Below, one piece after another: positions 18,250-27,312 of a stretch of 64,000 bases of DNA. The notes beneath the pieces were generated by a model, which saw only the letters and a list, made by a program, of their open reading frames with translations, did not search any database and was not told the DNA's origin. Source of the DNA: Rhizobium sp. RU36D (GTDB lineage Bacteria > Pseudomonadota > Alphaproteobacteria > Rhizobiales > Rhizobiaceae); contig NZ_FWXU01000011.1 of the NCBI RefSeq assembly GCF_900176345.1, positions 109,346 to 173,345 on the forward strand, written 5' to 3'. The translations under genes and the position numbers were made by a program. Within the stretch, counting starts at the first letter, position 1. Each line of letters begins with the position of its first letter.

Positions 18250-19317
18250 CTACTGCAGGCGCAGCGTCTCGTTCCAGCGCTGGATCAGCCGGGCACGTTT
18301 GACCTGGTCGAGATAGACCATCAGGCCGAGGCTGACGGGAACCGGCTTCAGTTGCGCGCCGAACAGGGCCTGGAGGTTGGTGGCTGTGTTGTCGCCCGCG
18401 ACATCGGGGCTGACCGCCGGGATCTGCAGCTTGCCCGCCATGATCTGCTGGCCTTCGCGCGACATCAGGAATGCGAGGTAACGGCGGCCAAGATCGGGCG
18501 AGGCCGCCGCCTGAGGCACCAGGCCGATGCGCGACATCACCACCGTATAGTCCTTCGGCAGCATGATGCCGACATCGGGATGGCGGGACACCCAGTCGGC
18601 GGCGTAGGAGCCGAGGATGTTGTAGCCCAGCACGAAGCGACCGTCCGACACCCGCTCCAGAATGGCCTGGCTCGTGGAATAGAGCTTCACGCCGGCAGTA
18701 CCCATGGCGCGGATGACCGTCCAGATATCGCCAAACTGTTCCTGGTCGCGAGCCATGAACAGAAACCCGACACCGGACCGTTCGATGTCATAGGTGCCGA
18801 TGCGGCCATAGACCTTGTCACCCTGCTCGTTCAGGTATTCGACGAATTCGGAGCGCGTGGACGGTGGCGGACGGTTGGCAAAGCTTGGCTTGTGATAAAC
18901 GAAGACGGCGGGCTCGAAGGTCAGCGCATAGGCGGTATTGCGCCAGTTGGCCCAGCCGGGCCAGCGGTCGCTCATCGGCAGGTCGCTGCGCTGGGCATAG
19001 CCGTCATTGCTGAGCTTGACCTGCAGGTCCATGGCGGAGGAAAAGGCGAAGTCGGCAGTTTTTTGCCCGAGATCGGTTTCCCGCACGATCCGATCGTAGA
19101 TCTCGCCGGTCAGCATGTCCTCGTACTGCACCGCTATGTCGACATTCGCCGCCTGGAAGCTGGTGATCATCGGCCGGGCCAGCGGTTCGTCCAGCGAGGA
19201 ATAGATGACCAGAACCGCCGCATCCGGCTTTCCCGACACCGCCGGATAGAGCACAGGCTCCGCCACGGCAGGCGTTGCGATCACGAGAAAGGTCACAAGA
19301 GCACGAATAGTCCACAT
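18250..19317 (-). CDS. Extracellular solute-binding protein beside a two-component system, no permease
   Basis: A 355-residue periplasmic protein resembling iron(III)/phosphoglycerate-type family 1 solute-binding proteins: AVLVIYSSLDEPLARPMI near the mature start, GRFVLGYNILGSYA near 220 and RRYLAFLMSREGQQIM near 290. The ATG at 19317 gives a normal signal peptide (IRALVTFLVIATPAVA), though no ribosome site is obvious; a GTG at 19350 is an alternative. No ABC permease or ATPase is adjacent. It is divergent from tctDE with 83 bp between them, so a role as periplasmic ligand sensor for TctE is plausible. Confidence 0.82.
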   Translation of the reverse strand: MWTIRALVTFLVIATPAVAEPVLYPAVSGKPDAAVLVIYSSLDEPLARPMITSFQAANVDIAVQYEDMLTGEIYDRIVRETDLGQKTADFAFSSAMDLQVKLSNDGYAQRSDLPMSDRWPGWANWRNTAYALTFEPAVFVYHKPSFANRPPPSTRSEFVEYLNEQGDKVYGRIGTYDIERSGVGFLFMARDQEQFGDIWTVIRAMGTAGVKLYSTSQAILERVSDGRFVLGYNILGSYAADWVSRHPDVGIMLPKDYTVVMSRIGLVPQAAASPDLGRRYLAFLMSREGQQIMAGKLQIPAVSPDVAGDNTATNLQALFGAQLKPVPVSLGLMVYLDQVKRARLIQRWNETLRLQ

Positions 19318-19400
19318 CGGGGGATAATGACTTGATGCTTCGATGTTCACAAGCGCCGCCGAGATGCCTAAGATCGACAGTGGGATCGGAGGGATGATCG

Positions 19401-20078
19401 TTGCGCCTGCTGCTGGTCGAGGACAATGATGCGCTAAGCGAGGGACTGCTCGCCATCCTGCGTGGCAGCGGCTATGCGGTCGACGCGGTGGCGGACGGAA
19501 CCTCGGCACTGGCGGCGATTGCCACGGAAAACTTCGACCTGGTCGTGCTCGACCTCAATCTTCCCGAACTCGACGGATTGGATGTGCTGCGCGCAATCCG
19601 CGGCCGGCAGAACCGAACGGCGGTGCTGATCCTCACCGCACGAGGCTCCCCGGAAGAGCGCGTCAAGGGGCTAGACCTCGGCGCTGATGACTACCTGACC
19701 AAACCCTTTGACGTGTCCGAGCTGGAAGCCCGGATCCGGGTCCTGCTGCGGCGGCAGGCGGGACAGAGGGCCTCGGTGGTAACCTTCGGACGGGTGACGC
19801 TCGATCTTGTCTCGCGCAGCTTTTCGTCCAGCGGTGCGCCGATCGATATCCCTGCCCGGGAACTGGCGCTGCTGGAAACCCTGTTCCTCAGGGCCGGCAA
19901 GGTCGTGTCCAAGGAATCCATTATGCAATCTGTGACGGGTTTTGATGACGAACTGAGCGCCAATGCGATCGAGCAATATGTCAGTCGCCTGCGCCGGCGC
20001 CTGGCGCCCCATGGCCTGACGGTGCGGACCGCCAGGGGAATCGGCTACTATCTCGACCGCGGCGAAGACGGTGCATGA
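19401..20078 (+). CDS. tctD: OmpR-family response regulator TctD
   Basis: A 225-residue regulator. The receiver domain has D8/D51 (VLDLNLPELDG) and the T/K pair (TARG, TKPFDV); the C-terminal winged helix has the SRLRRRL recognition segment. The start is TTG at 19401, with GGAGGG 7 bases upstream; the nearby ATG at 19394 is out of frame. It overlaps tctE by 4 bp. By family precedent it activates the tctCBA transporter genes, and the direct repeat at 18188-18204 is the candidate target. Confidence 0.92.
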   Translation: MRLLLVEDNDALSEGLLAILRGSGYAVDAVADGTSALAAIATENFDLVVLDLNLPELDGLDVLRAIRGRQNRTAVLILTARGSPEERVKGLDLGADDYLTKPFDVSELEARIRVLLRRQAGQRASVVTFGRVTLDLVSRSFSSSGAPIDIPARELALLETLFLRAGKVVSKESIMQSVTGFDDELSANAIEQYVSRLRRRLAPHGLTVRTARGIGYYLDRGEDGA

Positions 20079-21502
20079 TGGCGATGATGCCGACGGCGCG
20101 CGTCGCCTATTCGCTGCGGCGGCGGCTGCTCGCCTGGCTGCTGATCGCCACGGCGGTGATCGGTATGGTCGCTCTTGTCGATACCTGGCGAGAGGCGGTC
20201 AAGACCGCCGACGTGGTGTCGGATCGCGTGCTGGTCGGCTCGGCGCTCGCCATCGCGGAGCGCGTGGTGGTCGCCGAGGACGGGACACTCGAGGTCGATA
20301 TCCCCTATGTGGCGCTGGAAATGCTGACATCTGCGGCGCAGGACCGGGTCTTCTACCGTGTTGACGGACCGCCGGGCACGTTCATAACCGGATATCAGGC
20401 GCTGCCCGTGATAACCTCAACGGGACCACAGCCCACGGCCTTCGAAGACGCCGTTTTTCGCGGCGAACCAATCCGTATCGCCGCCCTGCAGCGGTCAGCC
20501 TCGACGGGCATCAATTCGGTCCCCTTCGTGGTGACGATCGCGGAGACGACGATTGCGCGCCGGCAACTGGCCCAGGCGATCCTGCTGCGCTCCGCCGTGC
20601 GACTGGCGATGATGATCGTGGGTGCCGCTGTTATCGTCTGGGTGGCGGTCACCATCTCCCTGCGGCCGCTGCATCGGCTCGGCGAGGCCATTTCGGAGCG
20701 CAATCCCGATGACCTGCACCCGATCGACCAGGCTGTCCCACGAGAGGTCGAAAGCCTGGTTGTCACCGTCAATTCCTTCATGATGCGGCTTGAGGGTGCG
20801 CTGGACGGCCTGCGGCATTTCACGGGCAATGCCAGCCACCAGCTTCGCACGCCGCTTGCCGTCGTCCGGACCCAGCTGGCGCTGGCGATGCGTGCCGGAT
20901 CGCTTGACGAGGCGCGCGACGCGATCCGCAAGGGTGACGAGGCGGTGGGACATGCCGAGCGCATTCTTGCACAACTGCTCACCCTGGCGCGGCTCGACGC
21001 CGCTGCCTCGGGCACGCAACACGCCCTGGCCGCCATGGACCTGACGCGGGAGGCGCAGCAGGTGGTCGCCGATCATGTGCCGTTAGCCGCGGACGCTGGC
21101 ATCGATCTCGGCTTCGAGGGGGCTGGCGAAGCAGCCGTGCGGGCCGAACCCCTGCTGGTTGGCGAATTGTTGCGCAACCTGATCGAGAATTCCATCGCCT
21201 ATGCCGGCCGGGGCTCTGTGGTGACCGTGCGAACATTGCGCGCCGAACACGGAATTCGGCTTGAGGTGGAGGACGACGGTCCCGGCATCCCGCCGGATCG
21301 CCGCGCGGCGCTGCTGACCCGTTTTGCACGCGGCGAGCGATCAGGCTCGGGCGGCAGCGGGCTGGGACTGCCGATCGTGGAAGAAATCGCCGGTCTTTAT
21401 CAGGCCCGGGTCACCCTGGGTTCGGGTATCAACGACCGGGGACTCAAGGTCACCGTGCTCTTTCCTTCTGTCGAACAAGGCCCGTTGACAGCCCAATCCT
21501 AG
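20075..21502 (+). CDS. tctE: Sensor histidine kinase TctE
   Basis: A 475-residue inner-membrane kinase. A first membrane helix (LLAWLLIATAVIGMVAL) is followed by a periplasmic domain of about 130 residues, a second helix near residue 180, a HAMP-like linker, the HisKA box NASHQLRTPL near residue 255 and an HATPase domain with NLIEN (N box), DDGPGIP (G1) and GSGLGLPI (G2). It phosphorylates TctD in response to a carboxylate signal. The product starts at the ATG overlapping the tctD stop. Confidence 0.92.
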   Translation: MMAMMPTARVAYSLRRRLLAWLLIATAVIGMVALVDTWREAVKTADVVSDRVLVGSALAIAERVVVAEDGTLEVDIPYVALEMLTSAAQDRVFYRVDGPPGTFITGYQALPVITSTGPQPTAFEDAVFRGEPIRIAALQRSASTGINSVPFVVTIAETTIARRQLAQAILLRSAVRLAMMIVGAAVIVWVAVTISLRPLHRLGEAISERNPDDLHPIDQAVPREVESLVVTVNSFMMRLEGALDGLRHFTGNASHQLRTPLAVVRTQLALAMRAGSLDEARDAIRKGDEAVGHAERILAQLLTLARLDAAASGTQHALAAMDLTREAQQVVADHVPLAADAGIDLGFEGAGEAAVRAEPLLVGELLRNLIENSIAYAGRGSVVTVRTLRAEHGIRLEVEDDGPGIPPDRRAALLTRFARGERSGSGGSGLGLPIVEEIAGLYQARVTLGSGINDRGLKVTVLFPSVEQGPLTAQS

Positions 21503-21568
21503 AGTTCATTACGCCTATCATGGCGTCCAGCGCTAGCTTCGACGGTGGCACTGACAGAGCCGCATTCG

Positions 21569-21970
21569 CTATGCCGCTCCAACCTCACGAAAACTTGTGG
21601 CGTTTGCAGGCTGTGGGGCCATGAGCTCCAGCAGGGTCCGGAGAATCCGCTCGGGTTCGTATGGTTTCGGGATGAACCGAGCGAGGCCTGGAAGCTCCGC
21701 CGCGCTGATCTTGTGTCCACCTGACGTCACAATCACGGGGAGCCTTCTTCTGCATGCGGATATGTGCTGCGCGAGGTCAAGCCCGCCGAGGGCACCCGGC
21801 ATATCGATGTCGGTGATAACCGCGTCGATGTCTTGAGCTGCCAGGACCGCGATGGCTGCCATAGCATGTCCCGCTTCGACCACCCGGTAGCCCTCGTCCA
21901 CAAGGACATCGGCGAGCATCATCCTGATCAAAGGTTCGTCTTCAACGATAAGCACGGTACTCTGGTACAT
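21569..21970 (-). CDS. Single-domain response regulator (CheY-like receiver)
   Basis: A 133-residue receiver with no output domain. The acidic pair E10-D11, the phosphorylation site D54 (ITDIDMPG), the S/T in VTSGG and K in IPKPYEP are all present, so it should be phosphorylatable. The ATG at 21970 has GGAG 7 bases upstream and gives the normal receiver N-terminus; an ATG eight codons upstream is less likely. Such stand-alone receivers are common in rhizobia, often paired with HWE kinases encoded elsewhere. No kinase partner for it is seen here. Confidence 0.85.
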   Translation of the reverse strand: MYQSTVLIVEDEPLIRMMLADVLVDEGYRVVEAGHAMAAIAVLAAQDIDAVITDIDMPGALGGLDLAQHISACRRRLPVIVTSGGHKISAAELPGLARFIPKPYEPERILRTLLELMAPQPANATSFREVGAA

Positions 21971-22083
21971 GGGCCGTCTCCGTTCCACAGGCATGAGTAC
22001 AACTCGCCTGTCCCGACATAGATCGCCCCCTGCCGACCAGTCTTTGCCAACAAACTTAATAAAATGCCAACGATCCGGGCTCG

Positions 22084-22293
22084 CTAGTTGACCCAGGGCA
22101 CGTAGACGCCGGTCAGCATGTCAAGCGCCAGGCTGACCTTATCGCCCAGCACCTCCTTCATCGCGCCGTGATAGCCGGCCTTTTTCCGGGAAACGCCGTA
22201 GTGGAAGCCTTCAACGCTGTCCTTCATGTTGGAGTGGAACCATAGTCCGACACCCGGAGGCGCGATCTCTGACCGTTCAAATGTTGGTTTTGG
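22084..22293 (-). pseudogene. Unidentified C-terminal gene fragment
   Basis: A 69-codon open stretch on the minus strand, ending with VYVPWVN before a TAG, shows protein-like composition but no convincing start site; the only ATGs are internal. The upstream part is lost beyond about 22290. I do not recognise the family. It sits at the edge of a region full of truncated genes, so a remnant is the best reading. The flanking stretches 21971-22083 and 22294-22500 hold nothing I can identify. Confidence 0.35.
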
Positions 22294-22518
22294 CTACCGT
22301 GCTGAACGGACTCGGCTTTGTCGTAAATCGCTCTGTTGTCCTGCTGAGCGGGCATATCCGCACTCGTGTCACCAGTTTGGTCAGGTTTAGGAAACTGCCG
22401 CAGTATCTTCTCGCGACAGTCTTCGCAGGATTGGCCTGCCGCCTTGCTTTGGGAGCCAGAAACTAACAGCATCCACATCCGACCAAGTCGGACCGGTCCT
22501 GCGGAAGGCTCACGGCAG

Positions 22519-22626
22519 TATTTCGCCCCCTCCCGCAAACGACCCAGAAGAGGCTTCGTCTTCTGCAGGCGGTTCCCGGGACTGAACATCTAGAGTGTCA
22601 TTTCGCCCCCAATCGGAACCGACCCC
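22519..22626. repeat. Two diverged copies of an IS21-like terminal repeat
   Basis: ATTTCGCCCCC followed by about 15 bases ending in ACGACCC or CCGACCC occurs at 22520-22545 and again at 22600-22625. The second copy starts with TGT at 22596. IS21-family elements end in TG...CA and carry several internal copies of such a terminal motif. No transposase follows, so this is a solo end. It directly abuts the 123-bp duplicate of the TRAP binding-protein gene. Confidence 0.5.
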
Positions 22627-23463
22627 TATTTCAACCAGTTGATCGTTGCAGACGAAGCCAAGTCGGTCGAGACCGCCCTGGCAAATGGCGGCACGCTCCT
22701 GAAACCCGAAGCCTTTGAAGACTGGCAAAAGGGCGCCCAGTCCGTGTGGGCGGAAAATTCGCGTCGTTTCCTCGGTCCATCTGTCGATTGGGAGCGCGAG
22801 GTGTTGGTAACCTCAGGCGCAACCGAAGCGCTGGCGGATACCTTTCTGGCCCTGCTTCAGCCGGGTGACGAAGTCATCCTGATCGAGCCTGTCTATGATG
22901 CCTATGCGACCCTCATCCGCAGGGCCGGCGGACATGTCGTGCCCATTCGCCTCTCTCCGCCGGATTGGGCCATTGATCCCGAGAGGCTGCGTGCCGCGGT
23001 TACAAACCGCACCAGGCTCATCGTCGTCAACACGCCCATGAACCCGATCGGCAAGATCTTCACCGCCGAGGAGCGACAACTCATCGCCGACATCGCGATA
23101 AAGCACGACCTGGTGATCGTTGCCGACGAGGTCTATGAGCATCTGGTCTTCGACGATCGTCCGGTCCACTCCTTCTTTGGGCTGGATGCCATACGTGACC
23201 GCGTGGTGCGTATAGGCTCGGCGGGCAAGAGCTTCTCCCTGACCGGCTGGAAGGTCGGCTACGTCACGGCAGAAGCCCATCTGCTGCAACCGATTGCCCG
23301 CGCACACCAATTTGTCACGTTTACCACGCCGCCGGCATTGCAATCGGCCGTGGCTGTGGGACTGAACCTGCCGGACAGCTATTTCCTGAACCTTCGCAAG
23401 ACGCTCGCCAACCGCCGCGATTTGCTCGTCTCGGGTCTGCGCCAAGCAGGGTTCGGCGGCTGA
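22627..23463 (+). pseudogene. Chimeric remnant: TRAP binding-protein tail fused in frame to a class I/II aminotransferase core
   Basis: Bases 22627-22749 match 4279-4401 in the TRAP binding-protein gene with 7 differences in 123 bp. From 22750 the same frame continues as an aminotransferase: EVLVTSGATEAL, NTPMNPIGKI, ADEVYEHLVF and the PLP-lysine segment SAGKSFSLTGWKVGY. The enzyme lacks roughly its first 90 residues and everything after SGLRQAGF, where it runs into the next fragment and a TGA. The family is that of KAT/methionine-type aminotransferases. The PLP lysine is present but the fold is incomplete, so it is almost certainly inactive. Confidence 0.85.
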
Positions 23464-24661
23464 CGGGCATCGTCGCCTACACGGCAAACACCGAGGATGT
23501 CGCAACAATCGTCCGGATCGCCATCCGCTATGGCATCCCGATCACGCCGTTCGGCGCCGGCTCCGGCCTGGAAGGTGGGGCAATACCGGAAACAGGCGCG
23601 ATATCGGTCGACACCAGCCGGCTGGACTCCATCATCGAAATCAGGCCCGACGATATGATCGCGCGGGTCGGTGCAGGCGTGCGTCGCCTGGAACTCAATC
23701 GTCAACTCAGGGATGCCGGCCTCTTCTTTCCGGTCGATCCGGGCGCCGATGCCTCGATCGGAGGCATGGCATCGACCGGCGCCAGCGGCACGAACGCGGT
23801 GCGCTATGGCGTCATGCGTGAAAATGTCCCTGGGCTGACAGTCGTGACGGGAACGGGCGAAGTCGTCCGCACCGGCACCCTTGCGCGAAAATCGTCGTCC
23901 GGTTACGACCTCACCCGTCTCTTTGTCGGCTCGGAAGGAACGCTTGGCATCGTAACGGAAGTGACGCTGCGGCTGCATCCATTGCCTGACGCCAAATCCG
24001 CGCATGCAAGCTTTGCGACACTCGCAGGCGCGGTCGAAGTGGTCACCGCGATCAAGAAGGCCGGCCTTGCGATCGGGCGCGTCGAACTTCTCGACCAGCC
24101 CCTGGTCGAAGTCATCAACCGCCGTGGTGCGCTGTCGCTCCCACCCCTCCCGACATTGTTCTTCGAGTTTCATGGCTATGCGAGCAAGATCGAGGGACTG
24201 GCGGCAACCATCGGCGGGCTTGTCGAGGATTTCGGCGGCACACCGCTCGTATGGGCCGAGACCAACCTGCTCTGGACCACAAGGCGTGACTGCCTCGCCT
24301 GGGCCAGGGCGGAACGACCCGGCGCCAATTCGTGGCCCAGCGACGTCTGCGTGCCGATCTCCAGGCTTGCCGAGGTGATCCTGGAAACGCGCGAGGACGT
24401 GTCCGCATCCGCCATTCCGGCCTACATCGTCGGCCATGTCGGCGACGGCAACTTCCACTGCGTCTTCATCCTGGCAGACGATGAAGAGGAGGAGGTTGCC
24501 TATTACGCCGACCGCATCGTCGGCGGGCGCTCGCGGTCGGTGGTACGGCCAGCGGCGAACACGGGATCGAAGCCATTCGCCTGATGCACGCCATCAAGGC
24601 CACCCTCGATCCCCACAACATCCTCAATCCCCGCAAGGTGCTCCCAGACCTCCAGGGATGA
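23455..24661 (+). pseudogene. Truncated, frameshifted FAD-linked oxidase (GlcD/D-lactate dehydrogenase family)
   Basis: The frame starts abruptly as TGIVAYTANTED inside the end of the aminotransferase fragment, so the first ~50 residues are missing. The PCMH-type FAD domain is clear: ITPFGAGSGLEGGA, FFPVDPGADASIGGM and GSEGTLGIVTEV. Near 24525 the frame breaks: the expected ALAVGGTASGEHGI and AIKATLDPHNILNPRKVLP continue in another frame to a TGA at 24659. A short stretch between GEHGI and the last helix also seems deleted. Intact relatives oxidise 2-hydroxy acids such as D-lactate or glycolate. Confidence 0.85.
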
Positions 24662-24692
24662 ACCCTATCAAACAAACCGGAAAAACGATCGC

Positions 24693-25490
24693 ATGCGCCT
24701 GACTTCCATTTTTCTCAACACCCTGGCTGCAGCGTAGGTGCTGGTCGCCAGCCACACCCTGGCATTCGCGCGAACCATCAAGTTCGGCGTCACGGCCGGC
24801 CCGCATGCACAGATCGCCGAGGCGATCGTGCCGGTCGCCAAAGCCAATGGCCTCGACATCCAGGTGATCGAATTCTCCGATGGCGCACTGATCGATCCCG
24901 CGACCAATGACGGCGACCTTGATGCCAACGGCTTCCAGCACACGCCCTATCTCAACCGCCAGAATGCCGATCGGGGCCTCAACCTGGTTGCCGTTGGCGG
25001 CCGGACCGTGCTCCTGCCGATGGCTGGCTATTCGCGCAAGTACAAGTCTGTCGCGGAACTGCCGGAAGGCGCGCAGGTGACTATCCCGAACGATCCGAGC
25101 AATCTCGGCCGTGCCCTGAAGCTTCTCGAAGCCGGCGGCCTGATCAAGCTCACGCCCGGCCTGACGTTCAACGCGACAGAACTCGACATCATCGACAACC
25201 CGAAGAAGATCAAGATCCTGCCGCTCGAGACGGCACAGCTTCCCCGCTCGCTGGAAGACGTCGACTTCTCGGTCATCACCTCCCACTTCGCCCTCTCGGC
25301 CGGCCTTAATCCCAGCAAGGATGGCATCCTGATCGAGGACAAGCTGTCGGAATACTTCTGCCTGATCGCCGTGGCAGAAATGAACAAGGATGCGCCCTGG
25401 GTAAAGACCCTGGTGGAATCCTACAAGTCGCCGGAAGTGAAGGCCTTCATCGAGAAGACCTTCTCAGGCAATATTGTCGCGGGTTGGTAA
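24693..25490 (+). pseudogene. metQ: MetQ-family methionine-type binding protein with an in-frame amber stop in the signal peptide
   Basis: The natural start ATG 24693 gives MRLTSIFLNTLAAA, then TAG at 24735-24737, then VLVASHTLAFARTIKFGV in the same frame. The stop lies in the hydrophobic core of the signal peptide. The rest is an intact NlpA/MetQ lipoprotein-like domain (IKFGVTAGPHAQIAE, QHTPYLN, DFSVITSHFALSAG). A GTG at 24738 could restart translation but would leave a very short signal sequence. No lipobox cysteine is visible. Downstream metN and metI look intact, so the gene may be recently damaged, or a sequencing error could explain the stop. Confidence 0.85.
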
Positions 25491-25491
25491 G

Positions 25492-26631
25492 ATGAGCTTT
25501 CTCGCCCTCGATCCCGCCGGACAGGCAAGGCAGGCGTCGGCTCCGTCGGAGGTGCTGGCAAAGGCCGTGATCGAGATCACGGACCTGCGCATGATCTATG
25601 ATCCGACTGTCCCTGCGGTCCTCGACGGCATCAATCTTTCGGTTGCGGAGGGGTCCATCCACGGGATCATCGGCCGATCGGGGGCGGGAAAAAGCACGCT
25701 GGTTCGTTGCCTGAACGGACTGGTCAAGCCGACAAGCGGTCGTGTCGTCGTGTCGGGAGAGGAGATCACGGGACTGGATGTCGCCGCCTTGCGGGCGGCC
25801 CGCCGGCGTATCGGCATGATCTTCCAGCATTTCAGCCTGCTCTCCTCGCGCACGGCTGACGGCAATGTGGCGCTTCCACTCGAAATCGCCGGCTTTCCCA
25901 AGACCGAGATAAACAGGCGCGTGCCGGAATTGCTCGACCTTGTCGGTCTGTCCACCAAAGCCGACGCTTATCCCGCCGAACTATCCGGCGGGCAGAAGCA
26001 GCGGATCGGCATCGCCCGGGCGCTCGCACTGAAGCCGGATGTCCTGCTGTCAGATGAAGCGACATCGGCGCTCGATCCTGAGACCACCGAACAGATCCTT
26101 GATCTCCTGCAGGACATCAACCGGAGCATGGGCCTCACAATCGTGCTCATTACCCACGAAATGGATGTCGTGCGGCGGATCGCCGGCCATGTGACCGTGA
26201 TCGAGGCCGGGCGCATCATCGAAAGCGGCCCGACCTTCGACGTCTTCGCCTTTCCCGAGACGGCAACGGCAAAGTCCTTCCTCTCCAGCATCGTCGCGCA
26301 CGAACTGCCCCCGGAAGTGACCCGCACCCTTCTTGCCACGGCCACCGAGGCGACGGATCCGGTCCTGCGGATCATCTTCACGGGCGAGGCGGCCCATGCG
26401 CCGGTGCTGTCGGATCTCGTCACCCGCTTCGGCATCAGGCCGAACATCCTGCATGGACGTGTCGACTACATCGGCGGGAAGCCTCTCGGCATCCTGACCA
26501 TCGTAGCAGGGGCCATCGGCGACAAGCTCTCCGCCGTCACGGCCCATCTTTCCACACTCGGACTACATTGTGAGGTCATCGGACATGCTGTTCGATCTGT
26601 TTCCGCCAGCGCTCACCGCGCTTCTGCTTGA
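25492..26631 (+). CDS. metN: Methionine-type ABC importer ATP-binding protein MetN
   Basis: A 379-residue ATPase. Walker A GRSGAGKST lies at about residues 61-69, followed by Q-loop FQHFSLL, signature LSGGQKQR, Walker B VLLSDEATSALD and H-loop ITHEMD. A C-terminal NIL domain (about residues 290-375), the methionine-sensing domain typical of MetN, is visible through DLVTRFGIRPNILHGRVDYIGG. The ATG is one base after the metQ stop, and the end overlaps metI. Substrate could be methionine, its sulfoxide or a related compound. Confidence 0.93.
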   Translation: MSFLALDPAGQARQASAPSEVLAKAVIEITDLRMIYDPTVPAVLDGINLSVAEGSIHGIIGRSGAGKSTLVRCLNGLVKPTSGRVVVSGEEITGLDVAALRAARRRIGMIFQHFSLLSSRTADGNVALPLEIAGFPKTEINRRVPELLDLVGLSTKADAYPAELSGGQKQRIGIARALALKPDVLLSDEATSALDPETTEQILDLLQDINRSMGLTIVLITHEMDVVRRIAGHVTVIEAGRIIESGPTFDVFAFPETATAKSFLSSIVAHELPPEVTRTLLATATEATDPVLRIIFTGEAAHAPVLSDLVTRFGIRPNILHGRVDYIGGKPLGILTIVAGAIGDKLSAVTAHLSTLGLHCEVIGHAVRSVSASAHRASA

Positions 26632-27277
26632 GTCTCTCAAGCAGACCCTGACCATGGTGGCCGTCGCCGCCATTCTCTCGACGCTGATTGGCCTGCCGCT
26701 CGGAATTCTGCTGGTCGTGACCGCGCCGGGCCAATTTCTGGAGCGTCGGATCCTCAACCGCGTCATCGGCACGATCGTCAACCTGGTTCGCTCGACACCC
26801 TTCATCATCCTGATGGTGGCGATCATACCCTTTACGCGTCTGGTCGCCGGCACGACCGTCGGCACCTTCGCCGCGATCGTGCCGCTGACCGTGGCAATTA
26901 CGCCGCTGTTCGCCCGCCTGGCGGAAGCCGCGATGCGGGAGGTGGATCAAAGCCTGATCGAGGCGGCGCTCAGCATGGGCGCCAGCCCGCTCCAGGTCAT
27001 CCTCAAGGTGATCCTTCCCGAAGCACTTCCAGGCATAGTCGCCGGCCAGACGGTCACCCTCGTGAGCCTTATCGGCTATTCGGCCATGGCCGGCACGGTG
27101 GGCGGCGGCGGATTGGGCGATCTCGGCATTCGCTTCGGCTACCAGCGCTTCATGCCCGAGGTCATGATCGCGGTCGTCATCGTCCTGGTCGTGATCGTCC
27201 AGTCGGTGCAGATGGCCGGCGACCACGCCGCGCGCCTCGTCAACCACCGCATCGCCCGAAGCCGTGGCGCAGCCTGA
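26585..27277 (+). CDS. metI: Methionine-type ABC importer permease MetI
   Basis: A 230-residue permease with about five helices and the coupling segment EAALSMGASPLQVILKVILPEALPG. The ATG at 26585 is preferred; a GTG at 26570 is also in frame. It overlaps the metN coding end by 47 bp. VRSTPFIILMVAIIPFTR near residue 65 and GGGGLGDLGIRFGYQRF near 180 are characteristic of MetI. It is the last intact gene of the damaged metQNI set. Confidence 0.93.
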   Translation: MLFDLFPPALTALLLESLKQTLTMVAVAAILSTLIGLPLGILLVVTAPGQFLERRILNRVIGTIVNLVRSTPFIILMVAIIPFTRLVAGTTVGTFAAIVPLTVAITPLFARLAEAAMREVDQSLIEAALSMGASPLQVILKVILPEALPGIVAGQTVTLVSLIGYSAMAGTVGGGGLGDLGIRFGYQRFMPEVMIAVVIVLVVIVQSVQMAGDHAARLVNHRIARSRGAA

Positions 27278-27312
27278 GATCAAGCAGCCATATTCGACAC
27301 AGGAGTTTTTTG

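Noticed and set aside
23655..24584. Separate 309-residue FAD-linked oxidase starting at 23655
   Set aside because: The homologous sequence continues upstream of this internal ATG to about 23463 and downstream in another frame, so it is part of a larger broken gene.
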